A stretch of DNA of 64,000 nt from Neobacillus cucumis (GCF_002860255.1 NZ_PGVE01000065.1:28257-92256), one strand, 5' to 3'. Counted from the first letter of the stretch, positions 25,821-34,479 are shown. Numbers and translations are program-made. The notes: a model not told the origin generated them from the letters alone.

Positions 25821-25849
25821 ATTTACTTATAAAATTAATATACTACTAA

Positions 25850-25877
25850 AGTATAATTCATATATAAAAATTGTCAA
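25850..25877 (-). promoter_or_regulatory. Promoter of the riboswitch-permease transcript
   Basis: On the minus strand TTGACA (complement of 25872-25877), a 16-base spacer and TATACT (complement of 25850-25855) place transcription start near 25843, just ahead of the riboswitch. Confidence 0.75.
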
Positions 25878-26014
25878 CGCGTTTATTAAAAATCAATATA
25901 ATTCAAATAAACAGACTATTTATGCTATTGGAAAAAAACTATTAAGTTTACTTTGATTTACAGAATCAGTATCATTTAAAAAAAAGAAAAAATTGGGATG
26001 CAGGAGGATTTGCC

Positions 26015-26830
26015 ATGCAGATTATTGGAGTGATTGCCGGTTCCCTCATAGTAGTGGTGGCATTTAACCTTTTTTTAATTCCTCACGCTGTATTGAGCAG
26101 CGGATTAAGCGGAATATCAATGATCTTAGGGATGATTACCCCGCTTAATACAGGTTTGGCAAACTTCCTATTGAATTTTCCACTCATCATTGTTGGTTAT
26201 AAGATGCTTGGGAAAAAATTCATCATGAATACTGTTATTTCTGTAGTAATCATTTCCGTTGGCCTATACATAGTGCCTGTTCTCCCAATCGCGAAGGATT
26301 CCATACTCTCATCTATTTTTGGAGGAATTTTAACGGGGTTAGGAGTTGGGATCGTCTTTCGTTCATCAGGGTCTACTGGCGGATTTGATATCATCGGTAT
26401 GATTGTTTCAAGAAAGAAAGATTTTCCTATAGGTGTGTTACTATCAGGTATGAATGCTGTTGTCATTGTGATCAGTGGGTTTTTATTTAATTGGGATGCG
26501 GCCCTTAATACATTAGTATCTATTTATTTAACCGGAAAGGTAGTAGATACCATTTATACGGACCATGCGAAATTAACTTTGATGATTATTACTGATAAGG
26601 GTGAAGAGTTAAGGGAACATTTACTGACAAACTTGTATAGAGGTTTGACGATCATGGACGGGATTGGCGCTTACTCCAATGACAAACGGAATATCATCAT
26701 AACCGTTATAACTCGGTATGAATTAAATGAAGTCAAGAACCTTATTGCTGAGGTGGATTCGTGTGCATTTGTCAATATCACGGAAACGATTGAAGTAATG
26801 GGTCTGTTTCATCGGAAAAATCGGTTTTAG
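26015..26830 (+). CDS. YitT family membrane protein with DUF2179 domain
   Basis: The 271-residue protein has five to six membrane segments over the first 195 residues (GVIAGSLIVVVAFNLFLIPH ... GGILTGLGVGIVFRSSGSTG). A cytosolic C-terminal DUF2179 domain follows (TDKGEELREHLLTNLYRGLT ... RYELNEVKNLIAEVD). YitT proteins are common in Firmicutes and their transported substrate, if any, is unknown. AGGAGG precedes the ATG by seven bases. Two more paralogues are in this window (31735 and 55444). The gene shares a terminator with yvbH. Confidence 0.87.
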   Translation: MQIIGVIAGSLIVVVAFNLFLIPHAVLSSGLSGISMILGMITPLNTGLANFLLNFPLIIVGYKMLGKKFIMNTVISVVIISVGLYIVPVLPIAKDSILSSIFGGILTGLGVGIVFRSSGSTGGFDIIGMIVSRKKDFPIGVLLSGMNAVVIVISGFLFNWDAALNTLVSIYLTGKVVDTIYTDHAKLTLMIITDKGEELREHLLTNLYRGLTIMDGIGAYSNDKRNIIITVITRYELNEVKNLIAEVDSCAFVNITETIEVMGLFHRKNRF

Positions 26831-26835
26831 TCCAT

Positions 26836-26872
26836 AAAAAGGCTTGCACAAAATAATCGTACAAGCCTTTTT
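26836..26872. terminator. Bidirectional terminator
   Basis: AAAAAGGCTTG (26836-26846) pairs with CAAGCCTTTTT (26862-26872) between a YitT gene and yvbH. Confidence 0.85.
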
Positions 26873-26886
26873 ATTATACAGAGAGT

Positions 26887-27501
26887 TTAGTTGTTAATAT
26901 ATTTTTCAAATACAAACCCGAAATCCTTCACACAATATTGTTTTTTACTATCCTCAAGCCATTGAAAAGCTGCTTGATTTAGCATTTTGAATTGGACAAC
27001 TAAATTACTGTCTGGGCTGGTGATTCGGCCCAGTGTAGTGGAAGCAACGTCCAAGCTTTGTTTAGCAAATTGGAGGCTGATTTCATTTTCATGCGAAATG
27101 TCGGAAATTTTAACTAATGCTTTATATAAGTCCTTTACTTCCTCAATATGTTTTTTGTGAACATCAATTGAGAATGGAATGGAGCCAATTTTGAATTTGA
27201 TTTCAACATCAAGATCGACAGTACCAGCGGTTTCAAGCATGACATCAGAAATTCGGTTTGTTGCATAACTATAGCGATGCAGCATCCGCTTTTTACTTGT
27301 GGCGCTTGTTCCGTCAAGATGGATTAGCGCGTTATTCGTAAAGCAATATTCATCAGATTTAGATTTAATTAAAAAGTAAATCTTTTCATTGTCTTCATGC
27401 ATGACATAGTCGTCTGCATCCACCTTATCATAGTTCTCCGGCTTAATAACGGACCCAACATCACTCAATCCTAAAATATCAGAAGCAACTTTTCCAAACA
27501 T
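26887..27501 (-). CDS. yvbH: YvbH-like PH-domain protein
   Basis: The 204-residue soluble protein is composed of a bacterial PH-like domain (residues about 20-125). The strand-rich segments are KIYFLIKSKSDEYCFTNNAL, RMLHRYSYATNRI and IKFKIGSIPFSIDVHK. A helical oligomerisation extension follows (about 130-200). Length and both parts match B. subtilis YvbH, the founder of the YvbH_ext domain. The function is unknown. GAGG precedes the ATG. It is monocistronic. Confidence 0.8.
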   Translation of the reverse strand: MFGKVASDILGLSDVGSVIKPENYDKVDADDYVMHEDNEKIYFLIKSKSDEYCFTNNALIHLDGTSATSKKRMLHRYSYATNRISDVMLETAGTVDLDVEIKFKIGSIPFSIDVHKKHIEEVKDLYKALVKISDISHENEISLQFAKQSLDVASTTLGRITSPDSNLVVQFKMLNQAAFQWLEDSKKQYCVKDFGFVFEKYINN

Positions 27502-27744
27502 GCAATCAACCTCACTTTATATTTTTTGTTCTTGGTATGTACGAGATAGGCAAGAATAAAGTTTCATACGTTTGCTCAATTTTAAAACAACAGAATATTT
27601 TATGCCGGACATAAAAGCATATGCCTATATTTTCCTAACTTATGTTAACATAAAATTCAGAAATCTGATATACTAATACAAATTAACCGGATGGAATGGA
27701 GGATCTCACTTATTGATTTCCCATATTAGAAAGGAGAGGGAAGA

Positions 27745-28713
27745 ATGCGACCCATCATATTAGGCATATTTGCCGCTTTCTTTTTTGCAATTACGTTTAT
27801 TCTTAACCGCTCGATGGAACTTGCAGGAGGAAGTTGGATTTGGAGTGCATCCTTAAGATACTTCTTTATGATTCCATTTCTAATCATTATTGTGATCGGA
27901 CGGAAAAATCTCAAGCCACTATTACTCGAAATGAAAAAGCAGATCGGTGCCTGGCTATTATGGAGTACTGTCGGTTTCGGTTTGTTTTATGCACCAATTT
28001 GCTTTTCAGCCGCATATGCACCGGGATGGTTGATTGCAGCAACTTGGCAGATAACCATCATTTCAGGGTCTATGCTTGCTCCACTTTTTTATGAAATAGT
28101 CATGACAGATAAAGGACCAGTCAGAAAGAAAGGAAAAATTCCTTTCAAGGGATTAGGGATGTCTTTCATTATTTTACTTGGAATTATTCTTATGCAAATG
28201 GAACAAGTGAATCATCTTTCTTTAATAGCCATCTCCCTTGGGGTTTTACCCGTTATTATGGCATCTTTTGCTTATCCGTTGGGTAATAGAAAGATGATGG
28301 AGGTGTGTGGAGGGCGGCTAGATGTTTTTCAACGTGTATTAGGCATGACATTAGCAAGTTTACCTTTTTGGATTATACTATCCATTTATGGATTTATTTC
28401 TGCAGGCCCGCCTAGTCTGGAGCAAACTACTCAATCCGGACTTGTTGCTATTTCCTCCGGAGTAATTGCCACTATTCTTTTCTTTCGAGCAACTGATTTA
28501 GTAAGGGGAGATATGCAAAAGCTCGCCGCAGTAGAAGCAACTCAATCAATGGAAGTTTTATTTGCTGTGATTGGAGAATTGCTCCTCTTGAACTCGGCCA
28601 TGCCTGCTTCTTTATCTTGGGGAGGTATGGCATTAGTCATGATTGGCATGGTGCTTCACAGCCATTTTTCGAACAAAATAGTAAAAAGAAAAATTCATAA
28701 TGTAAGTGTTTAA
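27745..28713 (+). CDS. EmrE-like / EamA-type multidrug exporter family protein
   Basis: The 322-residue membrane protein has about ten hydrophobic segments in two EamA-like halves. The N-terminus ILGIFAAFFFAITFILNRSM and the GGSWIWSASLRYFFMIP segment match the putative multidrug resistance efflux (EmrE, PF13536) group of the drug/metabolite transporters. AGGAGAGGG lies just before the ATG. The terminator is at 28719. No regulator is nearby, and the substrate is unknown. Confidence 0.8.
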   Translation: MRPIILGIFAAFFFAITFILNRSMELAGGSWIWSASLRYFFMIPFLIIIVIGRKNLKPLLLEMKKQIGAWLLWSTVGFGLFYAPICFSAAYAPGWLIAATWQITIISGSMLAPLFYEIVMTDKGPVRKKGKIPFKGLGMSFIILLGIILMQMEQVNHLSLIAISLGVLPVIMASFAYPLGNRKMMEVCGGRLDVFQRVLGMTLASLPFWIILSIYGFISAGPPSLEQTTQSGLVAISSGVIATILFFRATDLVRGDMQKLAAVEATQSMEVLFAVIGELLLLNSAMPASLSWGGMALVMIGMVLHSHFSNKIVKRKIHNVSV

Positions 28714-28718
28714 TCATT

Positions 28719-28754
28719 AAATCCATATCAGTCCAGCTTGATATGGATTTTTTC
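28719..28754 (+). terminator. Terminator after the EmrE-like gene
   Basis: AAATCCATATCA (28719-28730) pairs perfectly with TGATATGGATTT (28739-28750), followed by TTTT. Confidence 0.9.
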
Positions 28755-28826
28755 GTATTGGATTAAACGTATTAATTTATGATAATTAAAATTTTTAATT
28801 ACCATTCTGACTTTTTTGATTATTAG

Positions 28827-29210
28827 ATGCATATAGTTGTAACATCAAATTTTGTTTATGGGGTGATTCCGATTAGAAGTACAGGTAAGGATGATTTTGT
28901 CCAAGGGTTTGTTCCGCATCATAACCACGGTTCAGTCGATTATACTGGGGTTAGTTCAGGACATGTTCACCAATGTTTAGATGTTACATCACCGCCAATC
29001 CCATCCCAAGACGGAGGACATATTCATTATACTGAAGGATATGTAGTATTTGAGAATGGACATACGCATCATTATCGTGCATATTCAGGTCCTGCAATTC
29101 CTGTTGGGAATGGTATGCATGTCCATTATTATGATTTCCATACTTCTGAAGATAATGGCCATAGCCACCATGTAAGAGGTGTAGATCATCCAGCACCTGG
29201 AACTAAGTAA
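28827..29210 (+). CDS. ymaF: YmaF family histidine-rich protein
   Basis: The 127-residue protein contains six histidine pairs of H-x-H or H-H type at regular 15-20-residue spacing (HHNHGS, GHVHQ, GHIHY, GHTHHY, MHVHYY, GHSHHV). They are separated by tyrosine- and glycine-rich turns. This is YmaF, a Bacillus spore- or stationary-phase-related family of unknown role. The repeats suggest a beta-helical, metal-binding protein. The start is unclear. ATG 28827 lacks a ribosome binding site, while GGGGTG at 28860-28865 is well placed only for a non-canonical ATT (IRSTG). The GTG at 28863 is the other choice. Confidence 0.75.
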   Translation: MHIVVTSNFVYGVIPIRSTGKDDFVQGFVPHHNHGSVDYTGVSSGHVHQCLDVTSPPIPSQDGGHIHYTEGYVVFENGHTHHYRAYSGPAIPVGNGMHVHYYDFHTSEDNGHSHHVRGVDHPAPGTK

Positions 29211-29243
29211 TTAGAGAAAGGTTAAAAGCTCAATTCCGATCAT

Positions 29244-29280
29244 TAAAAAATCAATCGTATAGATTACGATTGATTTTTTT
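29244..29280 (+). terminator. Terminator after ymaF
   Basis: AAAAAATCAATCGTA (29245-29259) pairs with TACGATTGATTTTTT (29265-29279). Confidence 0.88.
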
Positions 29281-29348
29281 CAATAACTTGTGATGGGGTT
29301 CTGCTGCCAGTGGTAATTCCTGAATTTTATAGTAGTTTTTTTATGATA

Positions 29349-30602
29349 CTATATTAAGATAGGTCCTAATGCTATTGGGTGTAAGGCATTAGTCCTGTCT
29401 ACAAAAATGAACCCGTCATACCGTTGTCCCATGTTAGAAGGAACATAATTTCCAAAATGTTCGTATTCAGGATGATATACCACTCCAATAGCTCTATGAC
29501 CAATAGTGTCGGAAAACTCTTTACAGTTATGAACATTAAAAATAAGATACTGATTTATTGCCCCTGTCTGGTGCATAAGATCTTCCCAACTTCCCGTTTG
29601 GGCAGGAGGTACATTCATAACTTCAAAGTGTACTCCCCATTCGGTTGATGCAATTACCGTGCCTGAGTAGGTTCCAAACCCGATAATAAACACCTCATCT
29701 TTTCCATACTTTTCACGTACAAGCTGGCCGACATTTATCATTCCTTCATCTTTCATGTTTGTCGCCCTGGCATCTCCTACATGTGTATTATGTTCCCATA
29801 TGATCACCTTTGCCTCATTTCCATAAAATTTTATGATGGAATTTAAAGCATCTACCATATGCCGGTCACGAATATTCCATGAATCACTATCACTTTTGAC
29901 CATTGTTCGGTAATATTCCTCTGCATGAGCTGTTACAAGTGCATTTACCTCTATATTGAGGCTGCTCTCCTGATCGTCTTCAAATTTCCACTTGTTTTTT
30001 TGTATGGTCGATAAAAGTTCTAGTGTTTCTTTCATACAGTCGTCTGATAAATATCCGGCAGAAACAGCATAGGATTCGTTATTTCTGTTATGTGGCTCGA
30101 AACATGCATAGGCCTTCTTTGCGGTCTCAAGCTCAGGTGAATTATTTTTTTCTAAAAAACCAACAATCTCATCGAGACTTTCCCACAGACTGTAAACATC
30201 CAGCCCATAAAAACCAATCTTATTAGTGCGGTTAGTTTTAGAATTAAATTCTTTTAACCACTCAATTAAACCCATAATTTCTTGATTGGCCCACATCCAA
30301 GTAGGCCAACGGTTAAATCCCTCAAGTACTTTCCTACTGTCTTTTGCAGAGGAGGATAACCCTTTAATATAACGATTAATGGATTGGCATGCTGGCCAAT
30401 CGCCTTCAACGGCAATAAAGGAAAATCCTTTTTCTAGAATTAATCTTTTCGTTAATTCAGCACGGATTGTATAATACTCAGATGTCCCGTGTGAAGATTC
30501 ACCAAGCAGAACATACTTAGCTTCACCAACCGCCTCTATTAGCGGATCTAGGTCTTTCACAGAATTAAAAGGTTTAGCATATTTTTTTAGGGAATCTATC
30601 AT
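29349..30602 (-). CDS. Erythromycin esterase family protein
   Basis: The 417-residue protein matches the Ere/EreA-like esterase fold. GESSHGTSEYYTIRAELTK (about residue 33) carries the catalytic-type Glu and His. Also present are IAVEGDWPACQSINRYIKG, WANQEIMGLIEWL, KVIIWEHNTHVGDARAT and GFGTYSGTVIAS. True Ere enzymes hydrolyse the macrolide lactone, but many chromosomal Bacillus relatives have no proven macrolide activity. It is monocistronic with no recognisable macrolide-type leader peptide ahead. Resistance should not be assumed. Confidence 0.85.
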   Translation of the reverse strand: MIDSLKKYAKPFNSVKDLDPLIEAVGEAKYVLLGESSHGTSEYYTIRAELTKRLILEKGFSFIAVEGDWPACQSINRYIKGLSSSAKDSRKVLEGFNRWPTWMWANQEIMGLIEWLKEFNSKTNRTNKIGFYGLDVYSLWESLDEIVGFLEKNNSPELETAKKAYACFEPHNRNNESYAVSAGYLSDDCMKETLELLSTIQKNKWKFEDDQESSLNIEVNALVTAHAEEYYRTMVKSDSDSWNIRDRHMVDALNSIIKFYGNEAKVIIWEHNTHVGDARATNMKDEGMINVGQLVREKYGKDEVFIIGFGTYSGTVIASTEWGVHFEVMNVPPAQTGSWEDLMHQTGAINQYLIFNVHNCKEFSDTIGHRAIGVVYHPEYEHFGNYVPSNMGQRYDGFIFVDRTNALHPIALGPILI

Positions 30603-30859
30603 TTGCCTGTAGCACCCTTTCTAGATCTTCATTTGTCTATTGCTGATAAGATTCCCTTATAAATTCTATACTAGACTAGAGTGAGATTTCCAAATATTCA
30701 CATATACGTCACATTTTTTTCGTTTATTTAGAAAATTTGGTGATATACTATAAATGTAAAAGTTAATAGAAACAAATAGTAACATCTTAGGAGGCTCAAC
30801 CATACGTGTTCGTTCCGTTTTGTGAACGAGGGTTGTAGTAAGGTTATTCCGTAATTTAT

Positions 30860-30973
30860 TTGGCAGGTGGAGCGATACAAAGGAAAGGAATAAATCCAAT
30901 ACAAACACCTTTCATAATTGATGTCTATGATCTCATAGAATCACTATCAAAGGAAGTCGTTGAGGATTTATAG
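30860..30973 (+). pseudogene. Possible gene remnant
   Basis: A TTG-started frame gives AGGAIQRKGINPIQTPFIID and then VYDLIESLSKEVVEDL before a stop. After the stop the same frame stays open for another 50 codons (LLNVIILQCIDNRIFKSIAK ...). The composition looks coding, but no start signal is seen and no homologue is recognised. It could be the tail of a broken gene. Confidence 0.25.
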
Positions 30974-31283
30974 GTTAGTACATTGTTAAATGTAATTATT
31001 TTGCAATGTATTGATAACCGAATCTTTAAAAGTATTGCCAAGATACTAAAAACCAAAAATGAAGGAATAAAGAGTCCTAAAGGTTTTAAAGCCGGAAATG
31101 TTTTGTTTCTTTTAGGAATTTGAATTCCATTTATCACATGTGAATTAATTCCTTCAACGGAACAAACACACATTGGCTGAGTTTTCAAAGTTTCCCTTTA
31201 GATTGGAAATAACTAGACGGAATAATAATTTGAAAATTATTGGCTGGTGTCATGGTTGGGTCTCCTAAGATGTTAATCCTATT

Positions 31284-31318
31284 AAGAAGATACTTTTAAT
31301 TGAAGTATCTTCTTTTTT
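31284..31318 (+). terminator. Terminator-like hairpin
   Basis: AGAAGATACT (31286-31295) pairs with AGTATCTTCT and is followed by a T run. No upstream gene is clearly assigned to it. Confidence 0.7.
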
Positions 31319-31321
31319 ATA

Positions 31322-31399
31322 GGCTCTCTTAAACGACATTGTTGTTTTTTTATACTCTGTTGTTTGGAGCGGAAATCAACAGCCAAATTTAACAGAGCC
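31322..31399. repeat. MITE-like element, copy B (78 bp)
   Basis: The ends GGCTCTCTTAAA and TTTAACAGAGCC are inverted repeats. The interior (ACGACATTGTTGTTTTTTTA ... TTTGGAGCGGAAATCAACAG) aligns along its full length with copy A at 23793-23867. The main differences are a few substitutions and a 3-4-base insertion. Confidence 0.75.
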
Positions 31400-31467
31400 T
31401 TTTTATAAAGTTTGAGTATATTTATGAAAAAATTAGGAAAAATAATCCTCTGAAAGGAGTGGTCATT

Positions 31468-31611
31468 TTGAATAAGAAAAAAGAACCAACCCTAGCTCCA
31501 GGGATGGATGACCAGGAAGAACTTAATACAAGTGCATCAGAAAAGGAAGTAGATCATGGGGAGTATACTAGCGTGACAACCCTTTCTTACGATGAAGTTG
31601 ATCCAAGTTAG
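31468..31611 (+). CDS. Small acidic protein, 47 residues
   Basis: The TTG start at 31468 has AAAGGAGTGG at eight bases. The product is hydrophilic and acidic (KKKEPTLAPGMDDQEELNTS, then VTTLSYDEVDPS), probably unstructured. It is followed by a terminator. It resembles other short Bacillus proteins ending in a YxEVDPS-like motif, but I cannot name the family. Good start and stop signals support it. Confidence 0.6.
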   Translation: MNKKKEPTLAPGMDDQEELNTSASEKEVDHGEYTSVTTLSYDEVDPS

Positions 31612-31620
31612 CTCAGATTA

Positions 31621-31646
31621 CTGCCTAAGAAGGCAGTTTTCTTTTT
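31621..31646 (+). terminator. Terminator after the 47-residue protein
   Basis: CTGCC (31621-31625) pairs with GGCAG (31632-31636), followed by TTTTCTTTTT. Confidence 0.7.
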
Positions 31647-31734
31647 AATGACAGAAAATTAAGCATTTAAATATAAATAGCAGCTAATATTCATTATAAT
31701 ATTAGTAAGATGCTCTGTTGAAAGGGGAAAGATA

Positions 31735-32652
31735 ATGTCAGGATTGCAAGAAATTAGCTTAATTGATCAGCAGGAAGCCATTATAGCAAAGATTCAGCAC
31801 AAAGGTTTGACAAAGAAAAAGATTTTCCAACGGATTTTATTAATCACACTTGGGGCCATTTTAATGTCTGTAGGGCTTGAAATTTTCCTTGTCCCTAATA
31901 ATGTTATAGATGGCGGGATTACAGGAATTTCTATTATGTTATCCTTTATTACGGGTTGGAAACTAGGTTTATTTCTATTCATCTTTAATATTCCTTTTAT
32001 CTTTTTGGGTTACAAACAAATTGGAAAGACCTTCGCTTTATCCACTCTTTATGGAATTGTAATTTTGTCTATTACAACCACAATTCTTCATCCAGTTCCA
32101 GCTTTTACACAAGATATCCTTTTGGCCACAGTTTTCGGTGGGATCCTCCTCGGCATTGGTGTAGGTTTGGTCATTCGGTATGGGGGTTCTTTAGATGGTA
32201 CCGAAATTCTGGCGATCCTTTTTAATAATAAAATACCGTTTTCAGTCGGGGAAATTATTATGTTTTTTAATCTTTTTATATTAGCGAGCGCCGGTTTTGT
32301 TTTTTCTTGGGATCGGGCAATGTATTCATTAATCGCTTATTTTGTTGCATATAAAACAATTGATATTACCATTACTGGTCTTGATGAATCGAAGTCAGTA
32401 TGGATTATTAGTGATCATGCCAGTCAAATAGGCGATGCGATCATGAATCGTTTAGGACGTGGCGTTACGTATCTGAATGGGGAAGGGGCTTATTCAGGTG
32501 ATGAAAAAAAAGTGATTTTTTGTGTAATCAATCGTCTTGAAGAAGCAAAATTAAAAGAAATTGTGACTGAAAATGATGGTAATGCCTTTTTAGCGGTAGC
32601 AGATATTGCGGAAGTAAGGGGAGGCAGATTTAAAAAGAGAGATATCCATTAG
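31735..32652 (+). CDS. YitT family membrane protein with DUF2179 domain (second copy)
   Basis: The 305-residue protein has a cytosolic N-terminal extension of about 35 residues absent from the copy at 26015. Membrane segments follow (IFLVPNNVIDGGITGISIML, GGILLGIGVGLVIRYGGSLD), then a C-terminal DUF2179 domain (GRGVTYLNGEGAYSGDEKKV). The GGSLDGTEI and YLNGEGAYSG motifs are typical. AAAGGGGAAAG precedes the ATG. It is monocistronic. Role unknown. Confidence 0.87.
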   Translation: MSGLQEISLIDQQEAIIAKIQHKGLTKKKIFQRILLITLGAILMSVGLEIFLVPNNVIDGGITGISIMLSFITGWKLGLFLFIFNIPFIFLGYKQIGKTFALSTLYGIVILSITTTILHPVPAFTQDILLATVFGGILLGIGVGLVIRYGGSLDGTEILAILFNNKIPFSVGEIIMFFNLFILASAGFVFSWDRAMYSLIAYFVAYKTIDITITGLDESKSVWIISDHASQIGDAIMNRLGRGVTYLNGEGAYSGDEKKVIFCVINRLEEAKLKEIVTENDGNAFLAVADIAEVRGGRFKKRDIH

Positions 32653-32696
32653 GCTGAAAGTCATAAAAAACGTCGAGGTCTCGAGTGTGTTTTGGT

Positions 32697-32775
32697 GGAT
32701 CTTGTAAATCAATCGGTTATTTTGTCGGTGAATAGAGAAAAAAGAGATAAATCGTTATTTTGTTTTGTCGTTCTA
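32697..32775. repeat. Degenerate tandem repeat
   Basis: Two imperfect copies of a roughly 25-base unit, AAATCAATCGGTTATTTTGT (from 32707) and AAATCGTTATTTTGTTTTGT (from 32750), are separated by GAATAGAGAAAAAAGAGAT. The units look like a dispersed Bacillus intergenic repeat. No coding role is evident. Confidence 0.4.
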
Positions 32776-32859
32776 TGCGCTTACCTAGGAAATAGTTTTA
32801 GCAAAAAATGAAATATTTCCGAAAAAGATGACAGAGCTTTTCTGCCATCTTTTTTCATT

Positions 32860-33111
32860 TTAAAATAATAGTTCATAAACCTCGTTTAATTCATAGGCTC
32901 TTTTTTCATCTTGTACTTCTTTAGCGTGGTTTATTTCTTTAGGTAAAATGTTATTTAAGAAATTCATTTCCTTCTGAGTCAAATTACGAACAAAAGACTC
33001 CTCAGATTTGTAAGCGTCTTCAATCAGTTTTTTGTATATAAATCGGCCTTCAGAATGATCATCAGCATAATTGGATAATATCTCTTTTAAATACCCCAAC
33101 GTGTTATCCAT
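32860..33111 (-). CDS. Small CsgA-like sporulation protein (tentative)
   Basis: The 83-residue helical protein starts MDNTLGYLKEILSNYADDH and ends KRAYELNEVYELLF. The beginning (TLGYLxExLSNY) and end (YELNEVYELLF) resemble my memory of the sigma-G-dependent small spore protein CsgA of Bacillus, of the same length. The ATG (complement of 33109-33111) has AGGATGGGG eight bases ahead; the GTG three codons upstream overlaps that site. The assignment is tentative. Confidence 0.55.
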   Translation of the reverse strand: MDNTLGYLKEILSNYADDHSEGRFIYKKLIEDAYKSEESFVRNLTQKEMNFLNNILPKEINHAKEVQDEKRAYELNEVYELLF

Positions 33112-33235
33112 TTTGGTCACCCCATCCTTTCACATTTTTATTTTTCATCCAAAGGATAATAATATACATTCACACAGGAAAGGAACTTAAATTAATTTAA
33201 AAAGCCTACTTATACAATTCAAGTAGGCGAAAAGA

Positions 33236-33946
33236 TTATTTTGTTACGCTAATAATTCGATAACTCAAGGTATCCTGATATTTAATAACAATGTTTCCAT
33301 GCTCATTTAATACGTGGAAAAGTTCTGGTTCAAAGTTCTCTGAAAAGTTAAATTCGGGTGTTTGATTTCCATGGCTTAGGGGAAGATTATGCGCATGAAT
33401 TTCGATATTTTGGAAACCAGCAGTTTTAAATAACTGTTTCCAGCCCTCCTCCAGCAATAAGGAGTCCACCGCGTAAAAATTCATAATCTCGGCTGCTTCC
33501 TGATGACTAATCGGGCGGTTAATTGTCATTTCGTTTGCTAGTAAACGACCACCTTTTTTTAACACTCGGTAAAATTCTTTTAGCGCTTTTGGTTTATTTA
33601 CGAAGGCTAAAACTGATTCAGATAATATAAAATCAAACGTTTCATCGGCAAATGGAATTTCTTCAATGGATCCCTGAATGAGAGAGATAGGAAGCTGCAA
33701 CGTTTGAAAACGTTTTTTTGCTTTTTCTACCATAATCGGATTAATTTCTAAACCAAAAACTTTTGCTCCGTATTGCTGATATAAATAAGCCGCTGTTTGA
33801 CCAGTACCACAGCCTGCATCTAAAATTACCGATTGATTATTTATCTTTTCATTTGCAAGGATGCTTTGTGTAAGATGGATTCCACCTGGATGGGCACCGC
33901 CAACACCAAACTTTGCCAAAAAATCAAAATAAGTTAAGCTTCCCAT
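33236..33946 (-). CDS. Class I SAM-dependent methyltransferase
   Basis: The 236-residue Rossmann methyltransferase has motif I ILDAGCGTGQTAAYLYQQYG (about residue 43). The acidic end of strand 2 is VFGLEINPIMVEKAK, motif II is FADETFDFILSESVL, and motif III is RVLKKGGRLLANE. The fold matches small-molecule methyltransferases of the UbiE/COQ5 kind. No acceptor can be assigned. The ATG at 33946 has AGGTGG five bases upstream; the two GTG codons upstream are inside that site. It is monocistronic. Confidence 0.87.
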   Translation of the reverse strand: MGSLTYFDFLAKFGVGGAHPGGIHLTQSILANEKINNQSVILDAGCGTGQTAAYLYQQYGAKVFGLEINPIMVEKAKKRFQTLQLPISLIQGSIEEIPFADETFDFILSESVLAFVNKPKALKEFYRVLKKGGRLLANEMTINRPISHQEAAEIMNFYAVDSLLLEEGWKQLFKTAGFQNIEIHAHNLPLSHGNQTPEFNFSENFEPELFHVLNEHGNIVIKYQDTLSYRIISVTK

Positions 33947-34144
33947 AGACACCACCTAATTTTCTTTTAAGCCATTGTATGTTAATAAATGGTAGGTGGT
34001 TCTTCATGAATAGTGAATACGTTGCTAAAAAACAACAATCCAAACATGTTTTGTATCACATATTTTTAAAAGGTAAGGCACAAATTAAGCAAATAGAAGG
34101 GAGAGAAATGTAACTTCTATACTAAAGCAAAAGGAGTGCTATAT

Positions 34145-34441
34145 ATGAGAAAAATTACAAGGCAGCCGTTTTTCAAATTGTTTACTCCTAAACCAAGAAG
34201 GAAAATGCCTATATGGGCATCACTTGTCGGAATTGGCTTGAGTGCAGCTGTGTTTAGGATGACAAAAGGGAAGCGCAAAGACTTTGCACTACCTTTTCAA
34301 AATGTAGTGAAAAACTTTTCAGAAAAGACAACAAACTTAGCTAACATTCCTAACATTCCTAACTTAAATGTCATGGACAATACAGCTCTAACAGAGTTTT
34401 CCGATGAACTGATGGAAAGTGCATTAAATAATAAACATTAG
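34145..34441 (+). CDS. Hypothetical membrane-associated protein, 98 residues
   Basis: ATG 34145 has AAAGGAG at nine bases. The protein begins with a basic stretch (RKITRQPFFKLFTPKPRRK), has one hydrophobic segment (MPIWASLVGIGLSAAVF) and a polar tail with the repeated INIPNIPN-like segment (NLANIPNIPNLNVMD). Single-pass topology with an outside tail is likely. Small Bacillus proteins of this type exist (DUF3918-like), but I cannot confirm membership. Confidence 0.6.
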   Translation: MRKITRQPFFKLFTPKPRRKMPIWASLVGIGLSAAVFRMTKGKRKDFALPFQNVVKNFSEKTTNLANIPNIPNLNVMDNTALTEFSDELMESALNNKH

Positions 34442-34449
34442 TACGATAG

Positions 34450-34479
34450 AAAAGTCCGCTTTTATAGCGGACTTTTTTC
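34450..34479. terminator. Bidirectional terminator
   Basis: AAAAGTCCGCT (34450-34460) pairs with AGCGGACTTTT (34466-34476). It overlaps the very end of the VanW gene and serves both convergent genes. Confidence 0.85.

Larger units (their letters stand above)
30603..31467. other. Gene-poor intergenic stretch
   Basis: About 865 bases without a convincing gene. It holds a 37-codon in-frame fragment (30860-30973), a plausible but unsupported minus-strand frame (30925-31188), a hairpin at 30811-30829 (CGTTC/GAACG), a terminator-like hairpin at 31284-31318 and the second MITE copy at 31322-31399. It looks like decayed coding sequence plus repeat insertion. Confidence 0.5.

Noticed and set aside
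25638..25832. Plus-strand 64-codon ORF
   Set aside because: It lies exactly over the minus-strand lysine riboswitch and has no ribosome binding site or recognisable product.
29349..30602. Acquired macrolide-resistance gene
   Set aside because: No mobile element, leader peptide or compositional break is seen; such esterase relatives are common chromosomal genes in Bacillus.
30925..31188. Minus-strand 87-codon ORF with a hydrophobic stretch
   Set aside because: The start signal is weak, the plus strand reads as similarly plausible fragments, and it lies in a decayed region; not listed as a gene.
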